Origin: Massospora cicadina
Taxonomy: Eukaryota; Entomophthoromycota; Entomophthoromycetes; Entomophthorales; Entomophthoraceae
Assembly: GCA_022478985.1 (NCBI GenBank)
Contig: JAKSZP010017489.1
Location: 18,250-82,249 of the forward strand
Direction: 5' to 3'
Length of the DNA: 64,000 nucleotides
Below are positions 1 through 11,540 of the stretch, one piece after another. Each line of letters starts with the position of its first letter. Position 1 is the first letter of the stretch. Both the position numbers and the translations under genes were made by a program. The notes under the pieces were generated by a model. It searched no databases. It was given only the letters and a program-made list of their open reading frames with translations, and was not told where the DNA came from.

Positions 1-1515
1 TAGAGGAGTGGACATTGTAGTTGGAACACCCGGGCGTGTCCAAGATATGATAACCAGAGGAGTTCTTCGACTCGGAAACATTAACACCATCATCTTGGAT
101 GAGGCGGACCATATGCTCGACATCGGTTTCGCTCGGGACCTCGAGAATATTATTTGCGATCTCCGCCAAGCTAAGTCTCGCGAGGCGGTCCAATACAAAA
201 CCAAAGAGGATTTCCAGTTCTTGCTGTTTTCAGCGACCGTACCTACTTGGATTAAGAAGGCTATCGACAAGTATCTCAAGCCTGATCATCTTTACATCGA
301 TCATGTCGGGACGGAAGTCGTAAAATGTAGCACAACTGTTACCCAGCTTGCGATCCCTACTCTCCCCGACCAGGTGGCGAGTACGGTTTCTGGTCTTCTC
401 CAGACGCATCGCTCAGTCAACGGGCGCTGTATCGTTTTCTGCGAAACCAAGCACCGCTGTGACAGCTTAGCAAGGGAGCTTGATGTCGTTCCTAACGTGA
501 ATGCACTTGCGCTGCACGGAGACATTACCCAAGCGGGTCGCGAGCGGGCGTTGGAACGATTCCGTGCTGGACGATTGACATGCTTGGTTGCGACCGACGT
601 GGCAGCCCGTGGGCTTGATATCCCCAACGTGGAGCTTGTGATTCAGACGGAGCCACCTAGAAACACCGAGACATTTATTCATCGATCGGGACGTACTGGT
701 CGCGCTGGCAAGGCTGGCACCAACGTCATCTTGTGCCCTCCAGGTCGCCAGTTCGAGATGGACGATATTGCGAGGGGGGCAGGCGTCAACTTCAAGGTCA
801 CGCCCGCCCCAGCAGGTACTTAATATTTCTTAAGGTTGAAATGTTAATTGCAGTTTATTCACATATCATCGGAGACGATAAGGACTCAAACCTAGCCGCC
901 GCCTTCGGCAAATGCGATAAGCTGGCCAGTGGCCCCAAGCCTCGCTCCCTCATCGACTGCTTCGAATGCATGGTGACGCTTGTGATGCGTGGGTCCAGCC
1001 GTGCTACGGATCTCACCGATTATCTATACAAGAAGCTCAAGCTGGAACCACTCGACATTAATCCCCGGCAAATCTCCTCTTTCAAAGGTGGCGAAGGCTT
1101 GGTCTTTGACGTTCGCGACGAAGTGGTGGCATCCATCCTTAGCGCCCAAGCCAGGCTCGATGCCAGTGAGGTCGTGTATCCCATCAGCGTATGTACTTTG
1201 CTGCCCTCCATCGTTCGCGCCAGCGATCGCCTCAAAGTCAACTATCGCGCCAACAAGGCGTCTACTCGAAGCACCTCCTCTCTGATTAACCGCTATACTC
1301 GTCCTGGTGGCAGCCGTAGCTTCAGCAACGAGGACCCTGACTCTTTCGCCCGTTGGGGATTTCGCAATAATGATTCGCGCGGCTCTAACTATGGCTCTCG
1401 CGGAGGATATGGCTCGCGTGACTCTGGCTATGGCTCTCGTGGGGGTTATGGTTCGCGTGGCTCTGGGTTCGGTGGCCGATATGGTTCAGGTTCCCGCGAA
1501 GGTTATGAGAATTAG
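1..1515 (+). CDS. Nucleolar DEAD-box RNA helicase, DDX21/RH7-like with GUCT domain; 5' part lies outside the window
   Basis: ATP-dependent RNA helicase of the family that acts in rRNA processing in the nucleolus. The frame is open from base 2, so the N-terminal Q motif and Walker A are off the window. Visible motifs in order: GTPGR (about 23-37), DEAD box (98-109), SAT (230-238), TDVAARGLD (593-619) and HRSGRTGR (680-703). The frame stops at 821-823, but a 38-nt GT...AG intron (816-853) joins it to a second frame that continues to TAG at 1513-1515. That part matches a GUCT domain (about 900-1240; FxGGxGLVFDV-type strand near 1085) and ends in repeated GGYGSR/GSR units (about 1381-1500), typical of DDX21-type tails. 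The helix usually found between helicase core and GUCT looks shortened. It is the only host gene recognised here. The family is clear; the substrate is known from relatives only. Confidence 0.9.
816..853 (+). other. Predicted 38-nt spliceosomal intron in the helicase gene
   Basis: The sequence starts GTACTT and ends AATTGCAG, is AT-rich unlike the flanking exons, and contains TTAAT just before the acceptor, a possible branch site. Without removal the first frame ends at TAA 821-823. With removal the split codon becomes GTT and the reading passes directly into the GUCT frame. The alternative is a frameshift in a decaying gene, but motif conservation on both sides argues for splicing. Confidence 0.75.
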
Positions 1516-3022
1516 ATAAAATCTGGGCTCAACCCCGAGTAAGCAAATACCATCCTGCGGTGTTTGAATCCATCAGATTTTTAACCCGCCTTGTTTTAAG
1601 CTTTCCATGCAAAATAAATTTGGCTTTATTGACTATAACTTATTCTGAAAGGATTAGTGTTAACCCAATGGGTAAAAACATCTAACTGGTAACCTAAAAC
1701 ATGGCTTCTCTTAATGTGGGCTCCAAGCAGAGTTGACCTTAGATTGCGCTCGCACGGGTTAAAAATGTGAACTAACCTATTTTTTGTCTTTGGCCAATTT
1801 AACATACACTGACAGACGATTTACTACTGTCAATACTACTAACAAGTACATAGTCGTGATGCTCATTCAGTATCCTGATGCGTTAATGTATCTTATCACT
1901 AAACCTCATTGTAACATATAGTAACATAGTACATGAGTAACCCTGATATGATTTATTCCTATCTTTATGGCGTCTTTGCCTAAGTTCAAGTGTAAACTTA
2001 GGTATTTAAGCTAATGGGCACACCCATTAAAACGATCACAAGTTTAGATTAGACTTTTCTGTTGCTGACCTTTTTATAGATTATACTGCATCTTTGTAAA
2101 AAAGTGCTATCGGACTTTAAATTATGAGAAGTATAAAAAAGTTCTTTGCTTTATTTATAATATTATCTACAAAGTTTGGTTTGCACAAATTCAATCGCGC
2201 TGTAAAGTTATATTACGATTTTATAGCTTGTTGACCTGCTTATTTTTGATATTATGGCAAACCAAAAATATAGTTACAACAACGCTTTCGCTTCTTGTAA
2301 TCTTAATCTAGTATCTAAGTGCTACACTTAGATAAATATTGTCTGCACATATGTCTAAATTTTTCTATTTATAGCTAATATTTGTTATCTAACCTTGTCA
2401 GTTATAGTTGTATCTGGCCCAAAGCCAATTCTTCTCATCATACTCACCCTCTTTATATGATTAGAACATGCCTGCAGCTCAACCTGTATGCATTTTATTT
2501 CGTAACCAAATTTAAGCTAGTCGATTATAAAAATATATTGGCTTTTTATATAAACGTCTAGTTTTTGTTCTATAAGAGAAACTCACTGATCTATGTTGAT
2601 AATGTTTATGAAGTTAGCAAAAGATATATGGCTACTTTAAATAATTGAAATGAATTGACTTAACATATAGCTCTTTCATATGAATATTTAGGTAAAGTCC
2701 ACTTAATGAATCTTTGATCAGCCACTTATATATATTTACTTATCTCATAAAATAATACAAAAGACAAATTTAAGTTAATAGATTTCTCTGATAAAAAATT
2801 AATAATATATTAGCATCCACAAAATAAAGTACTTTTTATGAGCAAAGTTTATGATATGTAAGTTTTTTAGTATTAAGACTTATCTTTCTCAGATAAAAAA
2901 GTAAAAGTTTGCCTTTATCTAATTTAAAGGATTATATAATAAAGATTATCCTCATACTAACTATTAGATTAGTAGGACAAAGAAGAGTATATATACTATT
3001 TCAAAAAGTTAAAGATAGATTT
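1516..3022. other. AT-rich spacer without recognisable gene
   Basis: No frame with protein-like composition was seen. The helicase 3' UTR presumably occupies the start; AAAATAAA-like signals lie near 1610. Short inverted repeats occur (2014-2031 and 2312-2334). I see no tRNA, rRNA or domain-bearing ORF. Confidence 0.5.
2312..2334. repeat. Perfect short inverted repeat
   Basis: Two 10-base arms (TATCTAAGTG / CACTTAGATA) are separated by CTA. A smaller one, TAATGGG-CACA-CCCATTA, lies at 2014-2031. They could be MITE remnants or chance in AT-rich DNA; no gene is attached. Confidence 0.4.
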
Positions 3023-3130
3023 GCACTCAGGCGGTTGGTAAACCAGTGGGTAAATGTTTTCAAAAAAACTGCAAGGGTGTGGGTTTGATTCCACCCTCAC
3101 CTCTCTTAGGCTTTTGATCTTGGGACTTCC
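3023..3130 (+). mobile_element. Short tRNA-like SINE insertion
   Basis: A 108-bp segment is flanked by a 17-bp direct repeat with one mismatch (AAGTTAAAGATAGATTT at 3006-3022, AAGTTAAAGGTAGATTT at 3131-3147). Inside, GGGTTTGATTCC matches a pol III B box and an A-box-like GGTAAACCAGTGGG lies upstream. No cloverleaf can be drawn, so it is a tRNA-derived SINE rather than a tRNA gene. Confidence 0.7.
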
Positions 3131-3417
3131 AAGTTAAAGGTAGATTTTTTTGCTGAATTAAAAAAAACTTTAATTTCTAACTCATGAAAATGCACCTGCT
3201 AGAAGCATTTTAGGCCCAACTACCATAATTATATAATTTGTATAAAACTAGATTATCTCAATATATTGGTTAAGATTGAGATATAGACACCGTACAAAAA
3301 AGGCTTTGTTTATAAGTAAATTCCAGTAATTATCAAAAAAACTCATATTTTATCAAACTAGAGATAAAAATTGATATTTTTGTCAAATAATATATATATA
3401 TATATAGTGAAAAAGCA

Positions 3418-3530
3418 AATGATTTGGTTTGACCTTGGGACAAATATACCACGCTGAGTTTTTCTCACCATTGTTAGTTTCAAATCTGTTTCATAAAACC
3501 TGCACCAAAGAGATAGCAGGAACAACACCA
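3418..3530 (-). mobile_element. Degenerate SINE copy, minus orientation
   Basis: The left end carries the SINE tail in reverse (GACCTTGGGACAAATATACCAC) and the right end a degraded AAAACCTGCAC segment as in the better copy at 58569-58696. The tRNA-like head is largely unreadable. A (TA)n run lies just before it at about 3390-3406. Confidence 0.5.
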
Positions 3531-3620
3531 GTAAGCTTTTTATAAAAATGATTTATCAGCTTTAAACCACTCCAAATGGCAACCATCCAAATTTTCTTTT
3601 TGTTAACTCCATACTATTAA

Positions 3621-3745
3621 CTTAATAATGATTAGAGTGGATGGAGGAAACAATTTTAGTCCTAGCTAGAATAGGGTTCAAACTTGTTATGGTATTTAGT
3701 ACTTCACCTTAGCTTATAGTTATAGGTGTGTGCAACTACACCCAG
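3621..3745 (-). repeat. Dispersed repeat R1, copy 1
   Basis: About 115 bp are shared with 46381-46481 and 53205-53335: GATAAGAG...TGTTATGG...TAGTACTTCACCTTAGCTTA...TGCAACTACACCCAG. Read on the minus strand, AGTTTGAACCC resembles a pol III B box, so it may be another SINE family. Only three copies are visible and the boundaries are uncertain. Confidence 0.6.
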
Positions 3746-4157
3746 CACCACCCCACAAAGCTAATCACCCCTAATATCTATATTTATATGGTAAAAAATC
3801 TCTGCAAATTTTCTTTTAATTTCAATAGTTATTTTAAAAGTTTTATCATAAATTTCTAATATCTGCCCTGTTTTTAAGTTAGAATTAAAATCTATCTGAT
3901 ATAAAAATTAAATAAAAACAGACAGATGTTGTAAACTATCTATAACATAGCTGTTAACTTTTTTTATTTTGCATTCTACATACTTAATATTTTCTATGGA
4001 TTAATGACACACCCTGTGTTGAAATCATATAGTGCATTACATTATACATTTATAGAGGCTTCCCATAATAAAAAGAGTACTAAACAAATCTTTGAAGCGT
4101 TTGGGATGTAGGATTTAAAAAATTAATTTATGTTTTTATACTTTGTAAAATGAAGGG
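3746..4157. other. AT-rich spacer, no gene seen
   Basis: Low-complexity AT-rich sequence up to element E. The last five bases (4153-4157, AAGGG) are the left target-site duplication of E. Confidence 0.5.
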
Positions 4158-4585
4158 TGTTAGATAATCAATTGATTTGATTATTAGTTTTTGACTTGGG
4201 AATGTAATTTGATCCTAACTCCATAATTTAGATTTTTCCTAAAATAGATTAATTAACATTAACCCCATGACACCCATTTGAACCCATTACTGACCTTTAA
4301 ATCCCTTAACATAATAACATTGTAAAATATTCATTGGTCCTAATTACAAGAGTACTACTGCTTCTTGAATGAAGTGATTTGTTTTTAAAGATTAAACACC
4401 TATTCCAAATAAATGATTTCATTATTTTATTGAATCTTGCCATTTATTTGTGTAGATCTTTAGTATAGTCTATCTATTATGAAAGGTAAAGAACTTCTTC
4501 ACATACCCATTCTATATGGAAGAAGACATACTTGAACCAGTTAAGTTGAACTTGTGCAGTAGCAAGTAAAGTACCTCTTGCTACA
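4158..4585 (+). repeat. Element E 5' LTR
   Basis: Starts TGTTAGATAATC and ends TTGCTACA, 428 bp. It aligns along its length with 45455-45876, including TTGATCCTAACT, the TACTGCTTCTTG...GAAGTGATTT block and TGTGCAGTAGC near the end. Confidence 0.85.
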
Positions 4586-4589
4586 CTTG

Positions 4590-4607
4590 TGGTGCTTACT
4601 ACAAAGG
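4590..4607 (+). other. Element E primer-binding site
   Basis: TGGTGCTTACTACAAAGG, four bases after the LTR, matches 15 of 18 positions of the site that is identical in A, B and C. The differences look like C/G to T/A decay. Confidence 0.7.
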
Positions 4608-4609
4608 GA

Positions 4610-7089
4610 ATGGTAGTAGCAGATAAGAATCAATTTTTCTACTGCAAATGACTCAAGTCAAGAAGGAGAGAATAGCAAGGACCACCAATCTGTCACCTTT
4701 ATTTTAATCCTCCCACTCCTGTTTGACTGGCATTGGAGAAAGTCAGCTTTAAATATTCTCCTCAATTTGGGCACTTTGAGACTTATACCCTCATGGAGGA
4801 GCAGCTGAAAGAGATCAGGGACATGTTACCTTGAGATTCAAGCAATTTAGCCACAAACAATCAAACCTAATGGCTGCTTTATTATACCATCATCAGAATA
4901 AGACCAGTTAGTTCAAGATTATAAAATTTTCAGGGCTTTGAGACATAGTCAAGTACTACAACAATCTATTAGCCTATCTCAGATGGGCAATACCTAGCTG
5001 GGTACCAAACCCACCGTGCAAAATCCTAGTTGACAATTTTTCATCACTACGCCTTAATTGCAGAAGTGTTTAACAAAAACAACATAAAGTAGAAGTGTTG
5101 CAAGACCTGAATAGGAAGCTCAAGTCCTGCTTACAAGGGGTGTACCAAGTTGTTACCAACAACCATAACTTGAGTGTCTATATCTTTTGCGTTTGGATAA
5201 ACTCATTAACCAATTATATCTGAATGATTCAGCCATCAGATATCAAGTCATGGAAAAATTTATAATCACCAATGAATGGGTCCAAGGGATAACTCGCCTC
5301 TAGGAGGAGGTCAAATTTTTCCAAATCACTCTGGGATACATAACTTTTTAAACTGTGGCAGTCAAAGCCCCTTGACAAATATACCAACGTTAAATAAGGC
5401 TGGCAGCACAACACTTAAGAAGCAACATTTAGACCACCAACCACCTTCTATCCAAGTTGCAACAAATTAAGAATCAACAAGTAGCCATGAAACAGGATAT
5501 CAATGGATTGAGTGTCTAGTTATACGCTACACCAAGTTAGTGGAGACCTCAATCAGTCAAACAATGATTTTGGCATTATTTATGAAAACTTCATACCTTG
5601 TAAACTACTTATAAAAGTGAATTGGAGAAACTCACACCAATGTGCATGACATGTGAAAACACCTTACAGACTTGCAGCAGTTCAAGCTGCAATTTTTTAA
5701 GAACAGGGGAATCATACCATTTGGGAATAACAAGTTAAATGTGAGATACAGGATGGCAGATGTCAATGCCCTCCCATAAACTCTGGCCCCTGATCATTCT
5801 GAGATACTTGGGGAGGAACCCCCAAAAGAAGAGGTTGTCTAAAAAATGCCTCAACCCACCCATGATATACCACCCCCATTATTCACTTTGTCTCCTTCCA
5901 TGAGGACCTGCACTCCTGAACAGAGTCAACCTTGCATCAGTAATCCAGAACCTAGGGTCAGTGCTACACCAATGAATTCTAGATCTGAAAGTTTCTATCC
6001 AGAATTCCATCAATTTAATATGGTTGATCTTCCTAAGTTTGATAATCACAGGAATATGCAGTTATTCTTGAAAATGTTTAATATGACCATGCATGGTTTG
6101 ATGATCTTTTTAAAGCTACTATAAAGATTAACTTTTTAGATAAACAGAGTTTAAATCTGATCATGCCATACTTAACTGAGGAATGTTGGACCTTTGATGA
6201 TGTGGAAAACGTGGTTTTATGGCAGTTCTGAAGCCTCAAATGCATGGCTACTCAGAAAGCTGAATTTATGACTATTCAGTTTAAGAACAAAACCAGTACA
6301 AAATTTTCAGGCCAATTTCACCATAAAGTTCAGGTGTTGTTAGGCATCAATGTCATGGTGAACTTTGACATTAAACCTATGTTTAAAAATGTCTACAAGT
6401 GTTACCATAACTACAATTCTCTCTGCTTCCAGCGCTTTATAAAAGAATTAGGTATGCTCTTTATGATTGGTACCTGAAGAGATGAAAAGTTACGTTTGGA
6501 CCACCAAACATTGAAGCACAAACAAGTTGACCACATTGCATTAATGAAGGTAGAGAGACCTTAGAAAGCTTCTCCTCATCAAGGAAGTTTTGGAACCATC
6601 ACATTTATATCTGAGATGATTTGATAGATTTCAAATATAATGGACACTACGCCACCACCTGTCCTACATGTTACCTTAGGGTGAGCCCTGTAACATCTCA
6701 TAGGATGACAGCCAGGAAAAGAGTCTTGGAAGTAGAAAAGGGATGCTCTATTGCCAGTTATCCTCAAGTTTTGTCCCAAAATCCAAAAACGTGAACAATT
6801 TTTTCTACTTAAGGACCTGATTAAAGTACCTCTATGATTTCAGACATTACCAGAAGATAATTAGTGGCCATGGAATGAGAGGGACAAGAAGTTGTCTCTA
6901 AACTATATGCAATTTATATCCTTGAGCATAATCAAATTGGAGATAATGAAGAGCCTCAATCTTTAATTCCCTTTAAAAGGAATTAAAGTTGCACTAATTA
7001 TCGAGTCTATAAACACTCACTTTCCTGATAAAGAAAAACAGATCAAGACAATTTTTTCACAAATTGAAGATCCTCTATTGTCAAATTGA
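4610..7089 (+). pseudogene. gag: Element E gag remnant
   Basis: No frame stays open for more than about 90 codons. The best piece (5846-6124) carries VDLPKFDNHRNMQLFLKMF, which aligns with the gag of F (LPPFNRDGNIHGFFKQFEF near 10722), the conserved start of a gypsy capsid domain. Further gag-like text runs to about 6480. The zinc knuckle expected near 6900-7090 is not readable. The gene is dead through many stops and frameshifts. Confidence 0.6.
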
Positions 7090-7514
7090 ATGTGGGTTCA
7101 TATACCTTTTGGATTGTCCTTATATCAAAACTCGTGTAAATAAAGTTCAGATATGAGCCATTGTTGATAGCGGTGCTCCTATAAATGTAATATCCAGTAA
7201 GTTCACAAAACGGTTGATACTAGCTCCTGATGTAGCTCACCATCAATGATATGGAGCTGCTGGTCCTGAGGGTACCACTAGTGAAGGAGCATATAGTGCA
7301 TTATTAATTAGGTTTGGCTCTCTGCAGGTTAGTGACCCTGCTATTGTGCTTCTCAATAATAAATACCAACATCTTGTTGGTACTAGATTTCTTAGATTTT
7401 ATGGCGTTGATATAAGTTACAACAATAGTACTTTATTATCTTAGGGCAAACATTAACCCTCCACTATTCAAGGGGTAAACATATTTCTTTAAATTATAAG
7501 AATAAACCAATCAA
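7090..7514 (+). pseudogene. pol: Element E aspartic protease remnant
   Basis: The retropepsin signature AIVDSGAPINVISSK is at about 7157-7203, followed by YGAAGPEGTTSEGAYSALLIRFG and the second half VGTRFLRFYGVD (about 7250-7410), in the same order as B and F. A TGA at 7154-7156 stands where B has arginine (RAIVDSG). More stops follow. The C-terminal part is interrupted by the SINE at 7515-7835. Confidence 0.8.
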
Positions 7515-7835
7515 AGAAGGTGTGGCATAGTCAGGAGGGCGTCCCACTATCACCCCTCACGTCATGGGTTCCAATACTGTCATGGCAGAAATTATATTCC
7601 TGTGCCAAGAGGATATCAATACATGTGGATTTGCATACCATGCCTCAGTCTGACCAAGTGAATCAGTGAAGTTAGATCATTTAATCCTGGCCTATCAGAA
7701 CACGTGCAGGAAGGTTTTACCCCCAGTACTTGGGTTTTGTCCTCCACTCCTATATTTTTGCTCCCTACTCCCTATCCTCTCTATTGGCGCAGTATATTTG
7801 TCCCAAGGTCAGCCCACCTCATATAAAATTAAAAT
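7515..7835 (+). mobile_element. SINE (long type) inserted in element E
   Basis: It begins AAGAAGGTGTGGCATAGTCAGG and ends with the LINE-like tail TGTCCCAAGGTCAGCCCACC plus an A/T-rich end. It is flanked by AATAAACCAATCAA (7501-7514) and AATAAACCAGTCAA (7836-7849), 13 of 14 bases equal. A full copy of the same family sits at 37539-37850. A small ORF at 7666-7854 is part of this element and is not a gene. Confidence 0.85.
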
Positions 7836-7959
7836 AATAAACCAGTCAATATAATCTATATTGATGGTATAGTCCCCACCTGTTTATCACCAAATAGGTC
7901 ACCAAAGTCTTTCACCTCCTGCTACCATTCTAAAGAATAAAAGCATTTCCCTCAGAGCT

Positions 7960-8210
7960 TCCAAAAATTGTGTTATATACCCTGGAGAACAGCGTGTGGC
8001 GACTATTGGAATGAATTTGGAGCTACCTCAAGGGCTGGAAGAAAAATTTATTCTCCTTGGCAACGGTTGAAGTATGAACCTCTCATGGCTCCTGGCATAA
8101 TCACATCTGGTCATCCAGAGATCTGTGTATTACTTGACAATCTAAGTGAATCTAAAATATTTAAAAGAGAGGACATAAAATTGCAGTTGCACATCTCAAT
8201 CCATTAGAAG
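7960..8210 (+). pseudogene. Element E dUTPase-like domain remnant
   Basis: YPGEQRVATIGMNLELPQG (about 7975-8035) followed by APGIITSGHPEICVLLDNLSE (about 8090-8155) reproduces the dUTPase order: a PGE..V.TG..LE.P strand pair, then the G.I...(Y)RGEI..LL.N motif. It lies between protease and RT, as in A, B, C, F and G. Catalytic residues are absent or changed. Confidence 0.6.
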
Positions 8211-8214
8211 AAAT

Positions 8215-8611
8215 TCTGTAAGCACATGGATTTGAAAACTTAACAGAGTTTAGCTAACTGAGACAAATCTACTAAATTGTGCGTTCATTACCTTTGAACA
8301 ACTTAATAACTAACAGAAGGTCAGAAAGCCAAGGAAAAGCCCTTATACATAAATATGCCCAAAATCACAGCAGATGACTATGACCTTAGATGTGAAGTAG
8401 GTAACCAGCACCACTTTGACACTGGGGATGTGAAACCCGTTTGTTCATTTTGCATTATGGAGAAGTAAGGCTTCTGATAAGAAGGTGAAAAATAAATTAG
8501 AGAAGCTCCTGTGTTAAGGAATGATTGAGCCCTTATGTAGTTCTATGGGCCAGTCCAGTTCTCAAATTAAGAAAAAAGATGGATATAATAGAATAATCAT
8601 TGATTACCAAC
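8215..8611 (+). pseudogene. pol: Element E reverse transcriptase, N-terminal part
   Basis: ITADDYDLRCEVGNQ (about 8370) corresponds to FTQDDHDLGCAQDVI of B, and KKKDGYNRIIIDYQ (8568-8611) to the RT palm start. The reading stops inside the IDYQ.LN motif, where element A inserted. The next residues of the same motif (LN) resume at 36250, after the right copy of CCAAC. Confidence 0.75.
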
Positions 8612-9265
8612 TTTTGGAATTCAGGAAATTTGGATGTTTGCTGGTACTTAGTAGCCTGAATTTCAACAATGTTTTCAGGATAAGTTTCACTCTCTACTGC
8701 TGAAATACTAATTAGGCGCCTTTTTATACTACTAAAATAAAAAAAAGAAAACTGTAATTTCAATAAAGGGTTGATTTTTATAAGTGTTCTATTAATAGGG
8801 ATCTGGGGGTCAAGAAGCAAACTCCTTTATATGTTTTGATTCTTAGCATTCAAAAATTTGAGGCTCAAAGCGAGTGAGGCGCGAAATTTAGATTAGGCTA
8901 GGAATAGATAAATTATAGAATACTAAGTCTCAGACTATCAAAGCTCTTGAACTTTGCCTTGCTTTGACAGAATGGCTAATGGAGGGTTGATAGCGGGCAA
9001 GATGAAACTCTGGGGCAACGATTTAATATATTTTAGCCAATCAGATGACAGGACCTCAGAATGACTTTTGGCTTCCTTAATTTCGCCACAGGTTTGGCGC
9101 AACCAATTGCCAACAATTGAGCATTTCAGCTGAGGAGAGTAAGTAATAGTAATATCCCAATTTGAGGTATATCACCGAGAATTGACCTGGGTTTTTTGTG
9201 GGATATCCGCCTTAACTAACCTCAAAACACTCTTCTCACAAAATTGGACCTTCAATTGTCTGACA
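8612..9265 (-). repeat. Element A 3' LTR (left end on the plus strand)
   Basis: On the minus strand it starts TGTCAGACAATTG at 9265 and ends near 8612 (TTCCAAAA, expected TTCCAACA). It is 654 bp and aligns along its length with 35273-36242 once the SINE there is removed. The purine tract CTTGAAGGGGGTAA precedes it (9266-9280, minus). Confidence 0.88.
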
Positions 9266-9838
9266 TTACCCCCTTCAAGAGTGTTAGTGGGGAATAAAGG
9301 TGCAAGAACTGGCCATGGACTTGGTTGACAGTAACTCCAGTAGCAAGAGATTTAATAGTATCTCATCCCCTCGCTTATAAGTGACTACAAAAGGGCTTCC
9401 TGTATAGACTTAAGCTTCTCACTTCTGAGAGTGATATGATCGTGGTAATACAATACCAAGTCTGACACTTGAAAGGAAGGTAGTGGTTTTTTATGCTCAT
9501 TTGCGGTTACAACTTATTTGGTGACTATTTTTAGATAGGTTAGTCATGGCATCAGACTGCAGCTGAATGATGTGTTGTGCTAGTCTTTTCAGGGCTTTGT
9601 CAAGAGCATCTGTCCTACCAATGAAAAACATTTTTGGCTAGCAGGGCTGGTACTTCTGGCTCCTGACCATATAATATGCAAAAAGGAGACATTTTAAGGA
9701 CTTGATGGTAACTGATACAGTAAGCTATGAATGCACTAGGTAAGAATTGATCCTAGTGTAAGGGATCTGAGCTGGCCATCTTTTGTAATATGGAAACTAT
9801 GGTTCCACGCGCACTTTCCACAGTACCATTCATGGAAG
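9266..9838 (-). pseudogene. pol: Element A integrase, C-terminal part
   Basis: On the minus strand NGTVESARGTIVSILQKMAS (about 9830-9775) contains the catalytic-glutamate segment of the DDE integrase and matches STVERANGALVSILRKMATS of C. The text then runs through the C-terminal domain with several stops to the purine tract. It joins to 15984-16700 across element F. Confidence 0.8.
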
Positions 9839-9843
9839 GGTTC

Positions 9844-10376
9844 TGTCAAGACTTAAATATGACTGAGCAATAAGCTAGTGTTCTGATGAATTGTAAATCA
9901 GATGTGAAGCAAGCTCCGAGGGTGATTGATAGGTTAGAGCAATGTGAGGCAAATTGATCAAATCAATTAGGGTCAGTAATCGAGGAAATTCCATTGAAGC
10001 CTCAATGATTAAACGAATTCTACATTGATAGCAAATCAAGATTGACTAAGTGAAATGTGTCAAATCCATTGAGGAATACTGGGGGTTAAGGGTTGAGCAA
10101 GAGAGAGGTGGAGGAGGTTTTTTAAGAAGAAGAAGAGGAGAAAAAGAAGAAAGAAGTGTGATATGAGTAAGAAGGAGCGTAAGCAGAGAAAATCTGCTTT
10201 ATATATTATATTAAATAAAATTAGCATAGTTGGGGCAATCGCCTCCTATTTTATATAAGTTTATTACATTCAAACAAGGGACCAAAGATCTCCATATCAT
10301 TGGCCCATTGATCAGTGGGTTAACCCTTGTGCAACTCTTTCAGCGGAAATAAGCCATATCCACCAAAAAGTTACCA
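9844..10376 (+). repeat. Element F 5' LTR
   Basis: 533 bp, TGTCAAGACTTAAATATG...AAAAAGTTACCA, directly followed by G and the primer site. It contains an A/G-rich tract (about 10125-10190) and TATATATTATATTAAATAAAA near 10200, candidates for the poly(A)/promoter part of the LTR. Confidence 0.9.
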
Positions 10377-10377
10377 G

Positions 10378-10395
10378 TGGTGCTCACTACAGGGA
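10378..10395 (+). other. Element F primer-binding site
   Basis: TGGTGCTCACTACAGGGA, 17 of 18 identical to the sites of A, B and C, one base after the LTR. Confidence 0.85.
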
Positions 10396-10434
10396 TCCAT
10401 TGATCAACTAATAACAACTTTCTCAATTACACTT

Positions 10435-11540
10435 ATGGCGCAACCATCTCACTTTGATGCGGTACCACCCCCAGTGACTGAATTCTCTCACTATTGGGAA
10501 CTGAAGCTTGCTTTGGATACCTTACTTCAGGCGCAAAAAGTTTTTTTTCAGGAGAATAAGAATATTACTGAGCAGCTCAACCATGCATTCTGTCAACTGC
10601 TCCTGGTAGGTGACCATGCCAACCAACTTGCCAACCTCTTGAGCAGCACGACGGAGCGGCTAGACTGTGCAGAGTATAAAAAAGAAAGGTTGTTAAGTAA
10701 AAGGAAATCTGCAGTGACAGGCTGCCCCCATTTAACCGTGATGGTAACATACATGGGTTTTTCAAGCAGTTTGAGTTTGCCTTAGAGGGGGATACAGATT
10801 GACAGAAAGCTAAACTGTTGTTGTTTGCATTGGATGTTTCAAGTGACGATCAAGTTACATATTATCTTCAAAACAGTACTATAGCTTACCAAGAGGTGAA
10901 GGAGACTATAATTCACCTGTTTGGGGGCAAAGCGAAAATGGCTCAGCGCAAGGCGGACTTTTTAACAATATCTTTCCAAAATTGAGTCTTTAATACAGTT
11001 TGCAGAGCGGTTCACTAATGAGGCTCATGTGTTGTTGGGTGTAAATGTTTTATCTAATGAGGAGGTGGGCATAGCAATGACAACGGCTATCAAGCCCTAC
11101 CGCGAATTGCATAATGCTATGGTGTACACTCTTCAGGAGGATGCGGAGTTACTCAAAATCATCTGTCATTTATGCCGTTTATCCATCAACTTTAGTGCTC
11201 CCAATATGGAGTGAAAGGATCCTGTATCTGCCAATAAAATTTCGTTAAACGAAGGATCCCACCAATATGGAGGAAATTGGTGGGTCACCCCTCAGCCACT
11301 TAACTCATGGGTGGGTCCTTTCTGTCCCTATTATGTTCAAACCGCTTATCCTTGGGTCCATAATAAACCGTGGTTCAATAGTAGACCTAGACCTTCTGGG
11401 GCGATTCATAGACAAGTGCTGGTCCCAAACGCTTGTTTCTTGTGTGGCCAAACAGGTCATTATGCGGTTAGTTGTCAGGTCAAACTAAGGGTCCACGCAG
11501 TATCAGTTGTCCCATATGAACAGGGAAAAGGGCGAGCGGA
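10435..11540 (+). pseudogene. gag: Element F gag (capsid and zinc knuckle), frameshifted
   Basis: ATG at 10435 starts MAQPSHFDAVPPPVTEFSHY. After a shift near 10715 the capsid motif LPPFNRDGNIHGFFKQFEF and KAKLLLFALDVSSDDQV follow (10720-10860), and a further piece is at 11029-11214. The nucleocapsid knuckle CFLCGQTGHYAVSC (C-x2-C-x4-H-x4-C) is at about 11432-11473. Gag would coat the RNA in the virus-like particle. At least three breaks make it non-coding as it stands. Confidence 0.8.

Noticed and set aside
733..1515. An independent gene starting inside the helicase at 733
   Set aside because: Its first 40 codons overlap helicase sequence in another frame; splicing of 816-853 joins its later part to the helicase.
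3023..3130. tRNA gene
   Set aside because: It has a B box and an A-box-like stretch but no cloverleaf with paired acceptor arms, and it is bordered by a 17-bp target duplication; a SINE fits better.
3390..3410. CRISPR-like or other structured array
   Set aside because: Only a short (TA)n microsatellite; no spaced repeats exist anywhere in the window.
4158..8611. A separate truncated gypsy element ending at 8611
   Set aside because: The CCAAC and AAGGG duplications and the continuity of RT show it is the left part of element E.
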